A stretch of 64,000 nucleotides of DNA from Pseudomonadales bacterium. GTDB lineage: Bacteria > Pseudomonadota > Gammaproteobacteria > Pseudomonadales > Pseudohongiellaceae. The notes beneath the pieces are model-generated. The model was not told the origin of the DNA. It did no database searches and saw only the letters and a program-made list of their open reading frames with translations. The number at the start of each line of letters is the position of its first letter. Positions within the stretch are counted from its first letter, which is position 1. Made by a program: the position numbers and the translations under genes. The stretch covers positions 744,001 to 808,000 of the forward strand of contig JACKOH010000002.1 of assembly GCA_024234395.1 (NCBI GenBank). Direction: 5' to 3'. Positions 29,501-36,825 of the stretch are shown one piece after another.

Positions 29501-30816
29501 ACTCCATCGACGGTACCGATGACAACGTTGAGAACTTCGACTTCAGCGCTCTGGATATCTCCGAGGTGACTGAGCAGATCGACTACGTCGTCACCAACGA
29601 CGCCGGTGAAACCCTGATCCTTGGTAATCTGGATATCTTCGGTGACCAGGGTGACGCGAACATCGATGTGCAGACTTTCGAAACCATCGAGTTCACCAGC
29701 ACCGACGGCATGGGTAACAACGTGGTTATCGACATGGATCTGGGCGAATTCCGTCAGAGCGATGGCGATATCCTGTTCACCTTCGATTCGGCCACCACCT
29801 TCGACTTCAGCGCTATCACTGAAGACATGGTAGTGTCCGTGATCGATACCGCGATGGTTGGTGTAACGGTAATTACCGACGCCGAAGACACCATCACCGG
29901 TGGTGGCGGTGATGACTTCATCACCGGCGGTGCAGACGCCGACGTTCTGGACGGTGGTATCGTTCCGGAAGTGCTGGAAACCCGTACTTTCGACTTCCTG
30001 GGATCCATGGGCTCTGACGGAAGTGCAGCGGCTTACATCGAGATCGCTGATGTCGATGGTGACTGGATCCGCTTCCATCAGGACGGCAGCATCACGACTG
30101 CTTCCGGCAACGGCGACCAGCCTGCTGCCACCACAGGTCTGACGGCTTCGGCCAGTGCTGACCTGGTCGGTAGCACGATCGCTACACACTCTGCTGCGGT
30201 AGCCGCCGAATTGTCCGAGAACGGTCTGATGGTTCAGGGCGTCAGCTACGACGGCGCCGGTATCGGTGGTACCCTGACGGTGACTTACGCTTCGGGTGAA
30301 AACCCTGCGGCTGCCGGAGACCTGACTATCGAGGAAGTTGACAACGGCGCTGGTGACAGCACCTTGGAAGCGAACACGGTGGCTATGGTTGGTGGTGCGG
30401 TGGATTCCGCGATCGGTTCCGAACAGGCTGATCAGATGGACAGTTCCGACACTTTCATCTACAACGATGCCTCCGAATCCACTGAAAGTGCGATGGATAT
30501 GATCATCAACTTCACTGTCAACAGTGGCGGCCAGGATGACGTGATCGATCTGTCTGCTCTGGATCATACGCACGCCGGTTGGACTAACGGTGGATCGGGA
30601 TTCGCGGACTTCGATGCTGCGAAAGCAGCGGCGCAAGCCTGGTTTGACAGCGATGGTGTTAGTGCCTACGTGGGTTCTGACGGTACGGATACCTGGGTAT
30701 TCCACTCTTCCGATACGCATATCTCTGTAGATAATCCGGAAATCCTGATTGACCTGGTTATCGAACTGACGGGTATCGACGCTACCGGTATCGATGGAGA
30801 CAACTTCCTGTTCTAA
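23596..30816 (+). CDS. Giant RTX-type secreted protein, S-layer-like or adhesin
   Basis: Acidic protein of 2406 residues with no signal peptide, the probable substrate of the type I exporter at 12.7-17.3 kb. Residues 1-185 form an Ala-rich helical region resembling the N-terminal part of type I secreted S-layer proteins. Calcium-binding nonapeptide repeats (GGxGxDxUx) occur in clusters near residues 297-320, 532-555, 575-605, 712-735, 1162-1195 and 2100-2120, separated by long beta-rich segments. Residues 405-430 are strikingly rich in Tyr. The last 120 residues look like a type I targeting region (DTFIYNDASES, then a non-basic end closing in NFLF). Only one cysteine was noticed. Codon use is strongly biased to AAC, GAC, GGT and CTG, unlike the neighbours, which fits very high expression. 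It has a good Shine-Dalgarno, a CRP-type box and a strong terminator. S-layer protein or giant adhesin are both possible. Confidence 0.88.
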   Translation: MAFTEQDQQDLMYIIVGTFNAAPGRTIFNQLAASMINDGATIADIANALVNHPIFSDNTIGEYPVSQTNQQFATEYLTELLGAPGELVEATLWDQVIDIAVAALNGGATRAELVLAATQFLQTTTDPNFADAAQALENKVDVALYQAVVLEQDGTGSSLDDLRAPLAGIDETDASVDAAKAEIDAGLAGDGTSFTLTAGTAAGADVMRITGDQDVRIDFTDASNQITGLDLDGDGKIENDGKENNISGMASGFEIVDAYARNPLNHYDSTNNFLGDINFDGTGVDGDGVSTDGNIVLGGLGADNIFGGIGNDFLAGGGVAMPTRYLDLDGDGDLEPSEIVYAFDALHGGRNADFFFASLAALSSTDGDNLFIDGGSTTDDATPEGGAQGVWDFGAVGSAFNILGNGDYYYDGFNYYYYDEFWTEDYYPETNQDSDWLLLEASDDDEPVEIWLGGWNGSDESQTLTTRSGVSARIVEIEHVDASGNLYGFLDDMDTVIGERAGKDTHAPGSENTAIGASAQLIIYGSDDDNIIIGGFDNDLIHGEDGDDLLFGGRMDYNNNPNLTGIKNDGMDEIYGGYGDDDIAFEVDGGVVDGESGDDTLWLTELTFGTQTASDLTTDSTVRIDLNYWQGYGGANFTTWTQDHTNYKSSSNRVDVDNMENVIATGMGSIDYRAAGTNDPELSFNNQQNIGAIDAHVDLRGTSGNNWLLAASGDDVIEGRGGDDILSGGEGSDDFIFFLGNVHDSGEDGVDKIQRQTDADNDNVWDGGWSQDFGLDTQSTASDSSFTLGIPDTLAPYVDGVRFELDGTEYVLTGLTADDFDTFLDNLTDVVSNTAGLEDVSVSSPANGVAVLTDASGGTFVELTANGWILTSGSLPSDGLDQWYQEVGAPTVETSEDRLVYQSYEDRLDGERVDDDSVLGSSISLGEDHYAEDLVISFSSDGTRIAEDQLYRINFTNLTTEDTVTIEINGVTYCLQVGVDIDGNIVANEDDVLGESQATIQANFLNRYSAFINSFMDDDTAAGQVNTWVSGSAIMVQQTNYNGEETVFMNRPMVTIDQNSLGEIATVAVSNQSQHEVHLLDFDGRDNNLNFENVLFWGDQEINRATLETAAEAGDTIVGSEAILIDGGANDLQSTVQGSGAAIFDNMTTNAPLTTNFSVHGDDLLLGGSGDDVISGGTGDDRVIGSLGDDEVDGGKNFYRVQVLGEQQARVYELNAYEAANFSIPGQVIVSLTAIAQSETGTYTVSGIFDDTLQFQQADFEAGVTEFTITLNNYQVSGSSIKLINDGAGTVAVDTNADGIFESVTEFTNFENVRTVSGVSKAVAGDGQGNDTLNVNGISDDTGGVAFDITNNINPGQVRYSANAVDVDPYDVDGTFGQSWSEYESFVMRVDGVENVISGDGDDLVVIDETEAAKNNMFLADLGFDRIDYRNAYSTNALVAEPTVTVKVNTSSNTDEVVMTAGRVGTTVATDTLESVEVIGLNGNTARSVREDDVLDVTAMTTGAVIDFVMDEVRDLAGNVQVYIENMSELENVWADGDDVVIVGDSMDNSREDAGDGTASMDLQLFTFLDYDEGKNANSNDTIDLTSATAVRQMFANLLPGDINNTLNQNQFTFDMSKTGGGNDDDIVDYSAEMGTIVSVTDFGDTDDDHYILVDHNGDLDLTDTGDRVDHLISVEGVVASAGTSIIDLTNLNKDIELRYQKVAEGTAVSENVAMPNTIAVDLLFIDQDTNSAFNDFRYIEYYDNPNVGGDAGETAHWNQVEGSDRDEKIEMTSDQLDSRHTFNLRGGDNEINYNEQQSRGIEVSIDDIANGITKLDIAGKDNAGMIVSSNGNGKSDKVTSYNNTSTIAGSLRIEASQSEDDSINLGSVLSNNLFVLGAQEGSDDVVEVVFDVDGGEVGLTLTGFEVLMDSQGDDVYEIDDITNILNTLLVMDNVNPDFDTLKLLDGALENFAGGNFGDGSIEVDDLEDSIDGTDDNVENFDFSALDISEVTEQIDYVVTNDAGETLILGNLDIFGDQGDANIDVQTFETIEFTSTDGMGNNVVIDMDLGEFRQSDGDILFTFDSATTFDFSAITEDMVVSVIDTAMVGVTVITDAEDTITGGGGDDFITGGADADVLDGGIVPEVLETRTFDFLGSMGSDGSAAAYIEIADVDGDWIRFHQDGSITTASGNGDQPAATTGLTASASADLVGSTIATHSAAVAAELSENGLMVQGVSYDGAGIGGTLTVTYASGENPAAAGDLTIEEVDNGAGDSTLEANTVAMVGGAVDSAIGSEQADQMDSSDTFIYNDASESTESAMDMIINFTVNSGGQDDVIDLSALDHTHAGWTNGGSGFADFDAAKAAAQAWFDSDGVSAYVGSDGTDTWVFHSSDTHISVDNPEILIDLVIELTGIDATGIDGDNFLF

Positions 30817-30862
30817 GGAGAGGATGAAGTCTTCCATAGCACTCTCTTATTAAAGAGATTTC

Positions 30863-30885
30863 CCGGCCCACTTCAGGTGGGCCGG
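30863..30885 (+). terminator. GC-rich hairpin after the giant RTX gene
   Basis: A 9-bp stem (CCGGCCCAC paired with GTGGGCCGG) with a small loop sits 46 bp after the stop, without a T run. It probably protects the 3' end of the message or assists the terminator that follows. Confidence 0.55.
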
Positions 30886-30899
30886 AGAAAACCAGGAAA

Positions 30900-30928
30900 C
30901 CCCCATCCAGGAGATGGGGGTTTTTTTT
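30900..30928 (+). terminator. Strong rho-independent terminator
   Basis: CCCCCATC and GATGGGGG form an 8-bp stem with a 5-base loop, followed by eight T. It ends the giant RTX transcript. Confidence 0.93.
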
Positions 30929-30977
30929 ACACTCACTGCTTTATCATATTTCGAGCAATAGAATTCTGGGGTAGAAA

Positions 30978-31184
30978 ATGCCAAACATTACGATTAACGG
31001 AAAGGAATACGACCTGGACAAACTGTCCGACAATGCCAAGGGGCAGCTCTCTTCATTGCGTATAGCGGATCAGAAAATTGCGCAACTGCAGGCTGAAATA
31101 GCCTTGGTCCAGACCGCCCGTAACGCTTATGCGCGCATGGTTCAAAAAGAACTGGAAGGTGTAGAACCCGAATCCGGGAATTGA
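30978..31184 (+). CDS. Small DUF6447-like protein
   Basis: Protein of 68 residues beginning MPNITINGKEYDLDKLSDNA, then a helix that looks coiled-coil forming (about 28-58). The short beta start with an NGKEYDLD phrase plus one helix resembles the small family known as DUF6447; I make this match from memory and with moderate certainty. It has no export signal. The gene stands alone after the RTX terminator, with GGGG a few bases before the ATG. Function unknown. Confidence 0.65.
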   Translation: MPNITINGKEYDLDKLSDNAKGQLSSLRIADQKIAQLQAEIALVQTARNAYARMVQKELEGVEPESGN

Positions 31185-31366
31185 TTCGGCAGTCCGTATC
31201 GAATGAATCGCATCCCTGAGAGGGTTTCGTTATATTTGCATGGTTTTACAGGTCTCCAGATCTACAGGGTTCTGATACGCCGAATTGATTAACAGCAGCT
31301 GAATGCAAACTTTTTGAACCTTCTCGCGATCTTGATGTAGTGTTTCGAAAGGAGCTCAATATTCCA

Positions 31367-32158
31367 ATGAAGGCATTATTCAGACAACGAAGTCTATTCT
31401 TGCGACACAGTCACTACATTGCTGGTCTGTTTCCATTTGTCTGGGCAGTTTTGAGTAGTTCGGGACCTGCTGTTGCGCAGTCAACCGCGGTGGATGATCC
31501 TGCTGCCAGCCGCCCCGAAGACTTTGCACTTTTTGGGAGTGTTGAGAACGACGACAGCGACACTGGCAATGGCAACGTCCGTTCGCGTCGCAATAGTCTG
31601 GCGAGCGTTAACAACGAGCCTGAATTCACCCTGGTCGGTACCTCAAGAATCGGCGATCGGGTCAGTGCCATCCTCAGAAATCGGGACGGTACCGAAGTGG
31701 TAGTGACCACTCAATCCGATCGCTATACCCGGGTGGACGGTTACCCGCAGTATACGGTAGTGGAGGTTGGTCCGGGTCGTGTTTCTCTGCAATATCCAAC
31801 CGGCAACTCCTGTGTCGAATCCCGCAATCAGGGCGTCAGTTGTAACTCGGCTGCCAATATTGCCGAACTGGAGCTTACCCGGGGGGATCCTATTCCCCGG
31901 CCGGTTGTTGCTGCCCGTGATGATCCGGCCGCCCCTGAGGACGAAGGGGAAGTGGTCGTGTCTGAGGACCAGCCCGAACAACCGCCAAATCCCTTTGCCG
32001 CTTTACGGGCCCGTGCCCTGCAGCAGAACGGGGATGCACCGGCCCCGGCGCCGCGCTCAGGTCGTTCCTTTACTCCCCGGCGTATTGATCCTGCCGATGT
32101 CCCTGCAGGTTTCCGGGTCGTCTCGACGCCCTTTGGTGACCGCCTGGTGCGTGAATAG
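31367..32158 (+). CDS. Exported protein with a GspC/PilP-like beta domain
   Basis: Protein of about 263 residues with an N-terminal hydrophobic signal ending in AVAQ. Residues about 80-140 (FTLVGTSRIGDRVSAILRN, then VDGYPQYTVVEVGPGRVSL) look like the homology region of GspC or the PilP domain: a small beta barrel of the form LxGTxxxxxxSAILR ... VxEVxPxRVxL. The rest is Pro/Ala-rich and ends with a short conserved-looking tail (VPAGFRVVSTPFGDRLVRE). The ATG at 31367 is chosen because AAAGGAG lies at 31348-31354; a GTG at 31340 precedes that site and is unlikely. It could be the missing GspC-type partner of the gsp operon or an unrelated periplasmic protein. No family can be assigned firmly. 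Confidence 0.6.
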   Translation: MKALFRQRSLFLRHSHYIAGLFPFVWAVLSSSGPAVAQSTAVDDPAASRPEDFALFGSVENDDSDTGNGNVRSRRNSLASVNNEPEFTLVGTSRIGDRVSAILRNRDGTEVVVTTQSDRYTRVDGYPQYTVVEVGPGRVSLQYPTGNSCVESRNQGVSCNSAANIAELELTRGDPIPRPVVAARDDPAAPEDEGEVVVSEDQPEQPPNPFAALRARALQQNGDAPAPAPRSGRSFTPRRIDPADVPAGFRVVSTPFGDRLVRE

Positions 32159-32169
32159 CTGCCTGACCA

Positions 32170-33021
32170 GTGCCGGAGTCTGCTGCAGAATTCCTGACCC
32201 TGACCGTTTCCATTGTCAGTTACGATACTGAGCTACCGGAACTGCGGGCATTACTTGAATCCCTGTTTATTGCTCTGGGAACACTCCCGGCGGCGGGAAT
32301 GCAGGTAAAGACGCGACTGTTGCTGGTGGACAATAACGAAGAGACGCGCCTGCAGCATGTCGATTTCAGGGATTATCAGCAGCGCTTCGCGACCCGGCGG
32401 GCCAGCCTGAACGTCCTCAGCGGTCATGGCAATGTGGGTTACGGCCGCGGCCATAACCAGGTTATCCTCAGTCATCAGGATGATTTTCATCTGGTCCTGA
32501 ATCCTGATGTCGTGCTTGCACCCGACAGTCTGGTGGTCGGCCTGCTGTACCTGGAACAGAATGCGGACGTGGCCGTGGTAAGTCCATCCGCCTGCGACGC
32601 CGATGGCAGCAAACAGTATCTCTGTAAACGGCTGCCGTCCCTGCTGACGTTACTGGTGCGCGGTTTCTTTCCCACCTGGCTGAAAAAACTTTTTCGTAGG
32701 CACCTGGCCACCTATGAGATGCACGATCTGCCTGAAAACCGGGCCAGCGACCAGGTGCCACTGATCAGTGGATGCTGCATGCTGTGTCGCGGCGCGGTGC
32801 TGCGGGAAGTGGGGGGGTTCGACGAAAGCTATTTCCTGTATTTCGAGGACTTCGACCTGTCCCTGCGGCTTGGTGAACGAGCCCGGGTCGTCTATCTGCC
32901 GGGTATGAAAATTCAGCACTTTGGTGGCAATGCAGCAGGCAAGGGGCTGCGACACATTATTCTTTATGCACGATCGGCGTGGCGCTTCTACAATACGTGG
33001 GGCTGGCGAGTCATTCGATGA
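32170..33021 (+). CDS. Family 2 glycosyltransferase, rhamnosyltransferase-like
   Basis: GT-A fold glycosyltransferase of 283 residues, probably adding a sugar during O-antigen or exopolysaccharide synthesis. It begins with the family start LTVSIVSYDTE, has NVGYGRGHNQVI, the metal/nucleotide region HLVLNPDVVL (in place of a DxD), SGCCMLCRGAVLREVGGFDESYF (split: SGCCMLCRGAVL, then VGGFDESYFLYFEDFDLSL), which matches the ExxDLxxR-type end of rhamnosyltransferases. The start is GTG 32170. Its stop overlaps the start of the next gene (ATGA), so the two are probably translated together. Confidence 0.85.
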   Translation: MPESAAEFLTLTVSIVSYDTELPELRALLESLFIALGTLPAAGMQVKTRLLLVDNNEETRLQHVDFRDYQQRFATRRASLNVLSGHGNVGYGRGHNQVILSHQDDFHLVLNPDVVLAPDSLVVGLLYLEQNADVAVVSPSACDADGSKQYLCKRLPSLLTLLVRGFFPTWLKKLFRRHLATYEMHDLPENRASDQVPLISGCCMLCRGAVLREVGGFDESYFLYFEDFDLSLRLGERARVVYLPGMKIQHFGGNAAGKGLRHIILYARSAWRFYNTWGWRVIR

Positions 33022-33974
33022 GAGAAAACAGGTCCAAAGTTCTGGTGACCGGTGCCAACGGATTTATCGGGCGGGAGTTGTGTCGCCAGCTGTCCGCAGC
33101 TGGACACTCCCTGATTCGTCTGACCCGCAAGCCCGCTACTTCCCCAGGCAAAGAACCCTTCGGCACACCTGACTTTTGCGGCGATATTCGTGACCGGGAT
33201 CTGTTGATTCGCGCCATGGAAGGAGTCGGGGTCGTATTTCACCTGGCCGGTATAGCTCATGTGGACAACCTGGACCAGGCAGAGCTGCGCTCGGTTTCCG
33301 TGGCGGGAACCAGTGCGGTCGCGGCGGCGGCTGTCACGGCGGGTGTGGAGCGGGTAGTATTCTTCAGCAGCAGCCTGGCCGCTGCGGCGGAGCTGTCAGC
33401 TCCGGAGGCGACAGTTTACGGGCAGGCCAAGTACCTGGCCGAACAGTGTCTGCTGGAAGCCGCGGCCACAGGCAAACTGAAGGTGGCGATTCTGCGTCCG
33501 GTCAATGTCTACGGTCCGGGCATGAAAGGGAACATCGCCGCCCTGATCAGGTTGATCCGGCGGCATCGACTGCCTCCGTTGCCGAAGCTTAAAACCCGCT
33601 ATTCCCTGGTGGGCCTGGAGGACCTGTGTCGGGCTGCGATACTGGCGGCAGACAGCGAGTGCTGCGACAATCCAACCTGGACCGTAACCGATGGCCTGGA
33701 TTATGGCCTGAATCAGATTGAAGCTGCCATTTATCAGGCGCTGGGTCGTCCGCTGCCGGGCTGGCACTGCCCCCGACCGGTTTTTCTTGCGGCGGCCCTG
33801 GCAGCCGGAGTGTCGAACCGTCTGCCCGGGGTGCGAGGCAGTTTTGGTCTCAGAACTTATCGTAACCTGACCCGGGACAGTGTGTTCAACAACTCGGCAA
33901 TCTGTGAAGCCCTCGATTTTCGTCCCCGGCAGACCTTTTATACTGCACTGCCCGGACTGATCAATGTAAAATAG
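33018..33974 (+). CDS. NAD-dependent sugar epimerase/dehydratase
   Basis: Short-chain extended dehydrogenase of 318 residues acting on a nucleotide sugar. Seen: Rossmann motif GANGFIG (about residues 12-18), FHLAGIAHVDN, a catalytic Ser region (VVFFSSSLA) and YGQAK, which is the YxxxK pair. It resembles UDP-glucose 4-epimerase-type proteins found next to glycosyltransferases in O-antigen loci; substrate unknown. The ATG at 33018, which overlaps the glycosyltransferase stop, is preferred over the longer open frame that begins at 32979. It is probably part of the same transcript as the glycosyltransferase. Confidence 0.83.
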   Translation: MRENRSKVLVTGANGFIGRELCRQLSAAGHSLIRLTRKPATSPGKEPFGTPDFCGDIRDRDLLIRAMEGVGVVFHLAGIAHVDNLDQAELRSVSVAGTSAVAAAAVTAGVERVVFFSSSLAAAAELSAPEATVYGQAKYLAEQCLLEAAATGKLKVAILRPVNVYGPGMKGNIAALIRLIRRHRLPPLPKLKTRYSLVGLEDLCRAAILAADSECCDNPTWTVTDGLDYGLNQIEAAIYQALGRPLPGWHCPRPVFLAAALAAGVSNRLPGVRGSFGLRTYRNLTRDSVFNNSAICEALDFRPRQTFYTALPGLINVK

Positions 33975-34032
33975 TCTCCACTGCAGTTGCCCTGAACAGA
34001 ACTGGGCAATCCAACTCAAAGGCTAACAGCCT

Positions 34033-34161
34033 GTTGAAAAAATCCCAGGTGAGAGCAAGACAAGGCAAACTCTGGCGAAAAAGCGCAGTTTACACGCCGT
34101 AAATGTGCATTTTGAGCCAGATATTGACGTCGTACTGTGCCACAGCTTCGGGTTTTTCAAC
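34033..34161. repeat. MITE-like intergenic element (about 130 bp)
   Basis: The ends are imperfect inverted repeats: GTTGAAAAAATCCC at 34033-34046 and GGGTTTTTCAAC at 34150-34161. The inside carries GTAAATGTGCATTTTGAGCC, and a related sequence occurs inverted at 35158-35185. The element has no coding capacity and lies between the epimerase and rfbA. It looks like a widespread short intergenic repeat of proteobacteria. Confidence 0.55.
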
Positions 34162-34232
34162 TGGCTACCAAGCAGCTCTGCGCCTGCCCTGGACCAGGCG
34201 GGTGTTGAACTACAACAAGGAAATACAGCGAC

Positions 34233-35105
34233 ATGACCAAGGGTATTATTCTGGCCGGCGGTACCGGCACCCGACTGCATCCCATGACCATTTCCGTGAG
34301 CAAGCAGCTCATGCCGGTCTATGACAAACCGATGATCTATTATCCGCTGTCGACGCTGATGCAGGCCGGAATCAGGGAAATCCTGGTCATCACCACCCCC
34401 GAAGACGCCTACTCGTTCCGGAATCTGCTGGGCGATGGCAGTCACTGGGGGTTGTCACTCAGCTATGCCACGCAACCGCGCCCCGAGGGCCTGGCCCAGG
34501 CGTTTCTGATCGGGGAGGAATTTATCGGCGACAGCCGAGTCTGCCTGATTCTGGGAGATAATATTTTTTATGGTAACCGCATCGAGGAAACTCTGAAAAA
34601 TGCCGTTGAACAAGATTCCGGTGCCTGTGTATTCGCCTATTATGTGAACGACCCGGAACGCTACGGCGTGGTCGCTCTGGATGCCAACGGTATCGCGGTG
34701 GATCTGGAGGAAAAGCCCGCCAGACCCAAGTCCAATTACGCGGTAACCGGCCTTTACATGTACGACAATGATGTGGTTTCCATTGCCAGATCCATGCGGC
34801 CCTCGGCACGTGGCGAGCTGGAAATTACCGACGTGAACAAGACTTATATGGAACAGCGCAAGCTACGGGTTGAACTGTTCGATCGCGGCACCGCCTGGCT
34901 GGATACAGGGACCATTCAGTCACTGCTGGATGCTGCCAATTTCATCCGGGTTTTGGAAGAGCGACAGGGACTGAAAATCGCCTGTCCTGAAGAAATCGCC
35001 TGGCGCCAGCGTTTTATCGACGATCAACAGTTACACCGGCTGGCCGAACCGTTGCAGAAAAGTGGGTATGGTCAGTATCTGTTGAAATTACTGGATGGCC
35101 ACTAG
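34233..35105 (+). CDS. rfbA: Glucose-1-phosphate thymidylyltransferase
   Basis: First enzyme of dTDP-L-rhamnose synthesis: joins dTTP and glucose-1-phosphate to dTDP-glucose. The 290-residue protein has the nucleotide-binding start GIILAGGTGTRLHPMT, the KQLMPVYDKPMIYYP substrate region, LGDNIFYG and the late motif RGTAWLDTGT. Length equals that of RfbA/RmlA. It starts the rfbA-C-D-B group, whose order differs from the common B-D-A-C. Product is likely used for the polysaccharide exported by Wzm/Wzt. Confidence 0.96.
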   Translation: MTKGIILAGGTGTRLHPMTISVSKQLMPVYDKPMIYYPLSTLMQAGIREILVITTPEDAYSFRNLLGDGSHWGLSLSYATQPRPEGLAQAFLIGEEFIGDSRVCLILGDNIFYGNRIEETLKNAVEQDSGACVFAYYVNDPERYGVVALDANGIAVDLEEKPARPKSNYAVTGLYMYDNDVVSIARSMRPSARGELEITDVNKTYMEQRKLRVELFDRGTAWLDTGTIQSLLDAANFIRVLEERQGLKIACPEEIAWRQRFIDDQQLHRLAEPLQKSGYGQYLLKLLDGH

Positions 35106-35157
35106 TGGTCTGCTGTCGAAAAATTCTCGTCCGGCACAATGCAGCGTGAAAAAAAGC

Positions 35158-35190
35158 GGCTCAAAATGCTCATCTACAACGTATGGGCTG
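35158..35190. repeat. Degraded inverted relative of the 34033 element
   Basis: GGCTCAAAATGCTCATCTAC at about 35158-35177 matches, with few changes, the reverse complement of the inner part of the element at 34033-34161. It lies in the 110-bp gap between rfbA and rfbC and seems to be a remnant. Confidence 0.4.
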
Positions 35191-35215
35191 CGTTCAGTAC
35201 AGGAAAGCTTGAATA

Positions 35216-35761
35216 ATGAAAATCACAGCAACAACTATTCCCGATGTCCTGATTCTTGAGCCACAGGTACACGGTGATCATCGCGGGTTCTTCATGGAAA
35301 CCTGGCGCAAAACCTGGTTCAAGGAGCGGGGGATCGATCTTGATTTCGTTCAGGATAATCAAAGCCGCTCCACCGCAGGCATCCTGCGTGGCCTCCACTA
35401 CCAGGTAAACCGGCCCCAGGGCAAACTGATCAGAGTTATCGAAGGCACCATTTTCGATGTGGCGGTGGACCTGCGCAGGAGTTCACCGACCTTTGGCCGC
35501 TGGGTCGGCGTGAGTCTGTCGGCAGAAAACAGGCTGCAGCTGTGGGTGCCCCCCGGGTTCGCTCATGGTTTCTATGTGACCAGCGAATTCGCGCAGATCG
35601 TCTACAAGTGCACCGAGTATTATTCACCCGACGACGAACGCATCCTGATCTGGAATGATGAGTCAATAGATATCGAATGGCCGCTTCTTGGTTCACAGCC
35701 GGTGTTGTCAGAGAAGGACGCCAATGCCCCCCTGTTGCGGGACGCGGAGCTGTTCCCGTGA
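35216..35761 (+). CDS. rfbC: dTDP-4-dehydrorhamnose 3,5-epimerase
   Basis: Third enzyme of dTDP-L-rhamnose synthesis, a cupin epimerase acting at C3 and C5 of dTDP-4-keto-6-deoxyglucose. The 181 residues show HGDHRGFFMETWR, the catalytic-His motif LRGLHYQ, the Asp region VAVDLRRSSPTFG and the catalytic Tyr region GFAHGFYV. Length is normal. The stop overlaps the start of rfbD (GTGA at 35758-35761). Confidence 0.96.
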   Translation: MKITATTIPDVLILEPQVHGDHRGFFMETWRKTWFKERGIDLDFVQDNQSRSTAGILRGLHYQVNRPQGKLIRVIEGTIFDVAVDLRRSSPTFGRWVGVSLSAENRLQLWVPPGFAHGFYVTSEFAQIVYKCTEYYSPDDERILIWNDESIDIEWPLLGSQPVLSEKDANAPLLRDAELFP

Positions 35762-36774
35762 GTCGACTCAACATCGGCCTGCTGGGGGCAGGCGGACAAT
35801 TGGGCAGAACCCTGATTGACGATTGGGAGAATTACTCAACCCCGGATCGAATCTGGACCCTGGCCGGTGCGCGGGCGTCAATCCCAAAGGTGTCGGAAAC
35901 AGTAACGGCAGATTTGCCGCAATCCAGGACGGCAGAAGACCGCCATCAACAGGTATGCCTGTACGCATTCTCGCGGCAGCAACTGGATATCTGTTCCCCG
36001 CAACAACTGGAAGACCGGCTGCGCCCGCTGGACCTGCAGGTCATCGTCAACGCTGCCGCCTATACCCAGGTGGATAAGGCGGAGAGCGAGCCGGAGCAGG
36101 CCATGCACATTAACGGGGAGGGCCCGGCGCGGGTAGCTGAGTTTGCAGCCCGTAACGGCTGTCGGCTGATTCACCTGTCCACGGACTTTGTTTTCGACGG
36201 CGAGTCTTCGCGGGCCTACCGGCCCGATCATCCGACTTCGCCATGCAATCACTATGGCAGAACCAAGCTTGCCGGCGAGCTGGCTATCGCGGACACCTGC
36301 CCCGACCGGGCGGTGATCATTCGCACCAGCTGGCTCTATTCCCGCTATCAGCCCAATTTCGTGACCACCATGCTGCGGTTGATGACGGAGCGGGAACGGC
36401 TGGGAATTGTGAGTGATCAGGTGGGGACACCGACTTCAACCCACTCGCTGGCCGACCTGGTGGCCCGGGTCATCGCAAACAAAACTGCCAGCGGTGTGTT
36501 TCACTGGTCCGATGCCGGTGTGGCCAGCTGGTATGATTTTGCCGTCGCGATACAGGAGGAAGGATTGCAGAGTGGGCTGCTGAAGGCGGCTATTCCCGTC
36601 GATCCCATCACCAGCTCAGACTATCCCACCGCGGCTGTGCGACCGGCTTTCAGCGTACTTGACAAATCCGCCAGCTATCAGCGGTTCGGTGCACCGCCGG
36701 TACACTGGCGCAGGGAACTGCAGCGGGTCGTTACCGAGCTGGCGCAACCGGGACGCTGGCAGGTCAGCCTGTAG
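35758..36774 (+). CDS. rfbD: dTDP-4-dehydrorhamnose reductase
   Basis: Last enzyme of dTDP-L-rhamnose synthesis, using NAD(P)H. The Rossmann start is LLGAGGQLGRTL, followed by NAAAYTQVDKAESEPE, HLSTDFVFDG and YGRTKLAGE (catalytic YxxxK). The GTG at 35758 gives 338 residues; the frame is open further upstream to 35677, but that part lies inside rfbC and is not conserved in the family. An insertion of about 30 residues near 40-70 makes it a little longer than usual (about 300). Confidence 0.94.
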   Translation: MSRLNIGLLGAGGQLGRTLIDDWENYSTPDRIWTLAGARASIPKVSETVTADLPQSRTAEDRHQQVCLYAFSRQQLDICSPQQLEDRLRPLDLQVIVNAAAYTQVDKAESEPEQAMHINGEGPARVAEFAARNGCRLIHLSTDFVFDGESSRAYRPDHPTSPCNHYGRTKLAGELAIADTCPDRAVIIRTSWLYSRYQPNFVTTMLRLMTERERLGIVSDQVGTPTSTHSLADLVARVIANKTASGVFHWSDAGVASWYDFAVAIQEEGLQSGLLKAAIPVDPITSSDYPTAAVRPAFSVLDKSASYQRFGAPPVHWRRELQRVVTELAQPGRWQVSL

Positions 36775-36825
36775 CAGGCAGATCACACGGATAAATACAG
36801 AGTAACCGAACAGGATGTCCTATCG

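Noticed and set aside
28990..30837. Open frame of 615 codons on the minus strand inside the giant RTX gene
   Set aside because: It is a shadow produced by the GAC/GGT-rich codons of the RTX gene; there is no start signal and no family motif. The same holds for the 440-codon frame at 27286-28608.
32979..33017. Upstream extension of the epimerase frame
   Set aside because: It lies inside the glycosyltransferase gene, and the ATG at 33018 with an ATGA overlap gives the usual family start.
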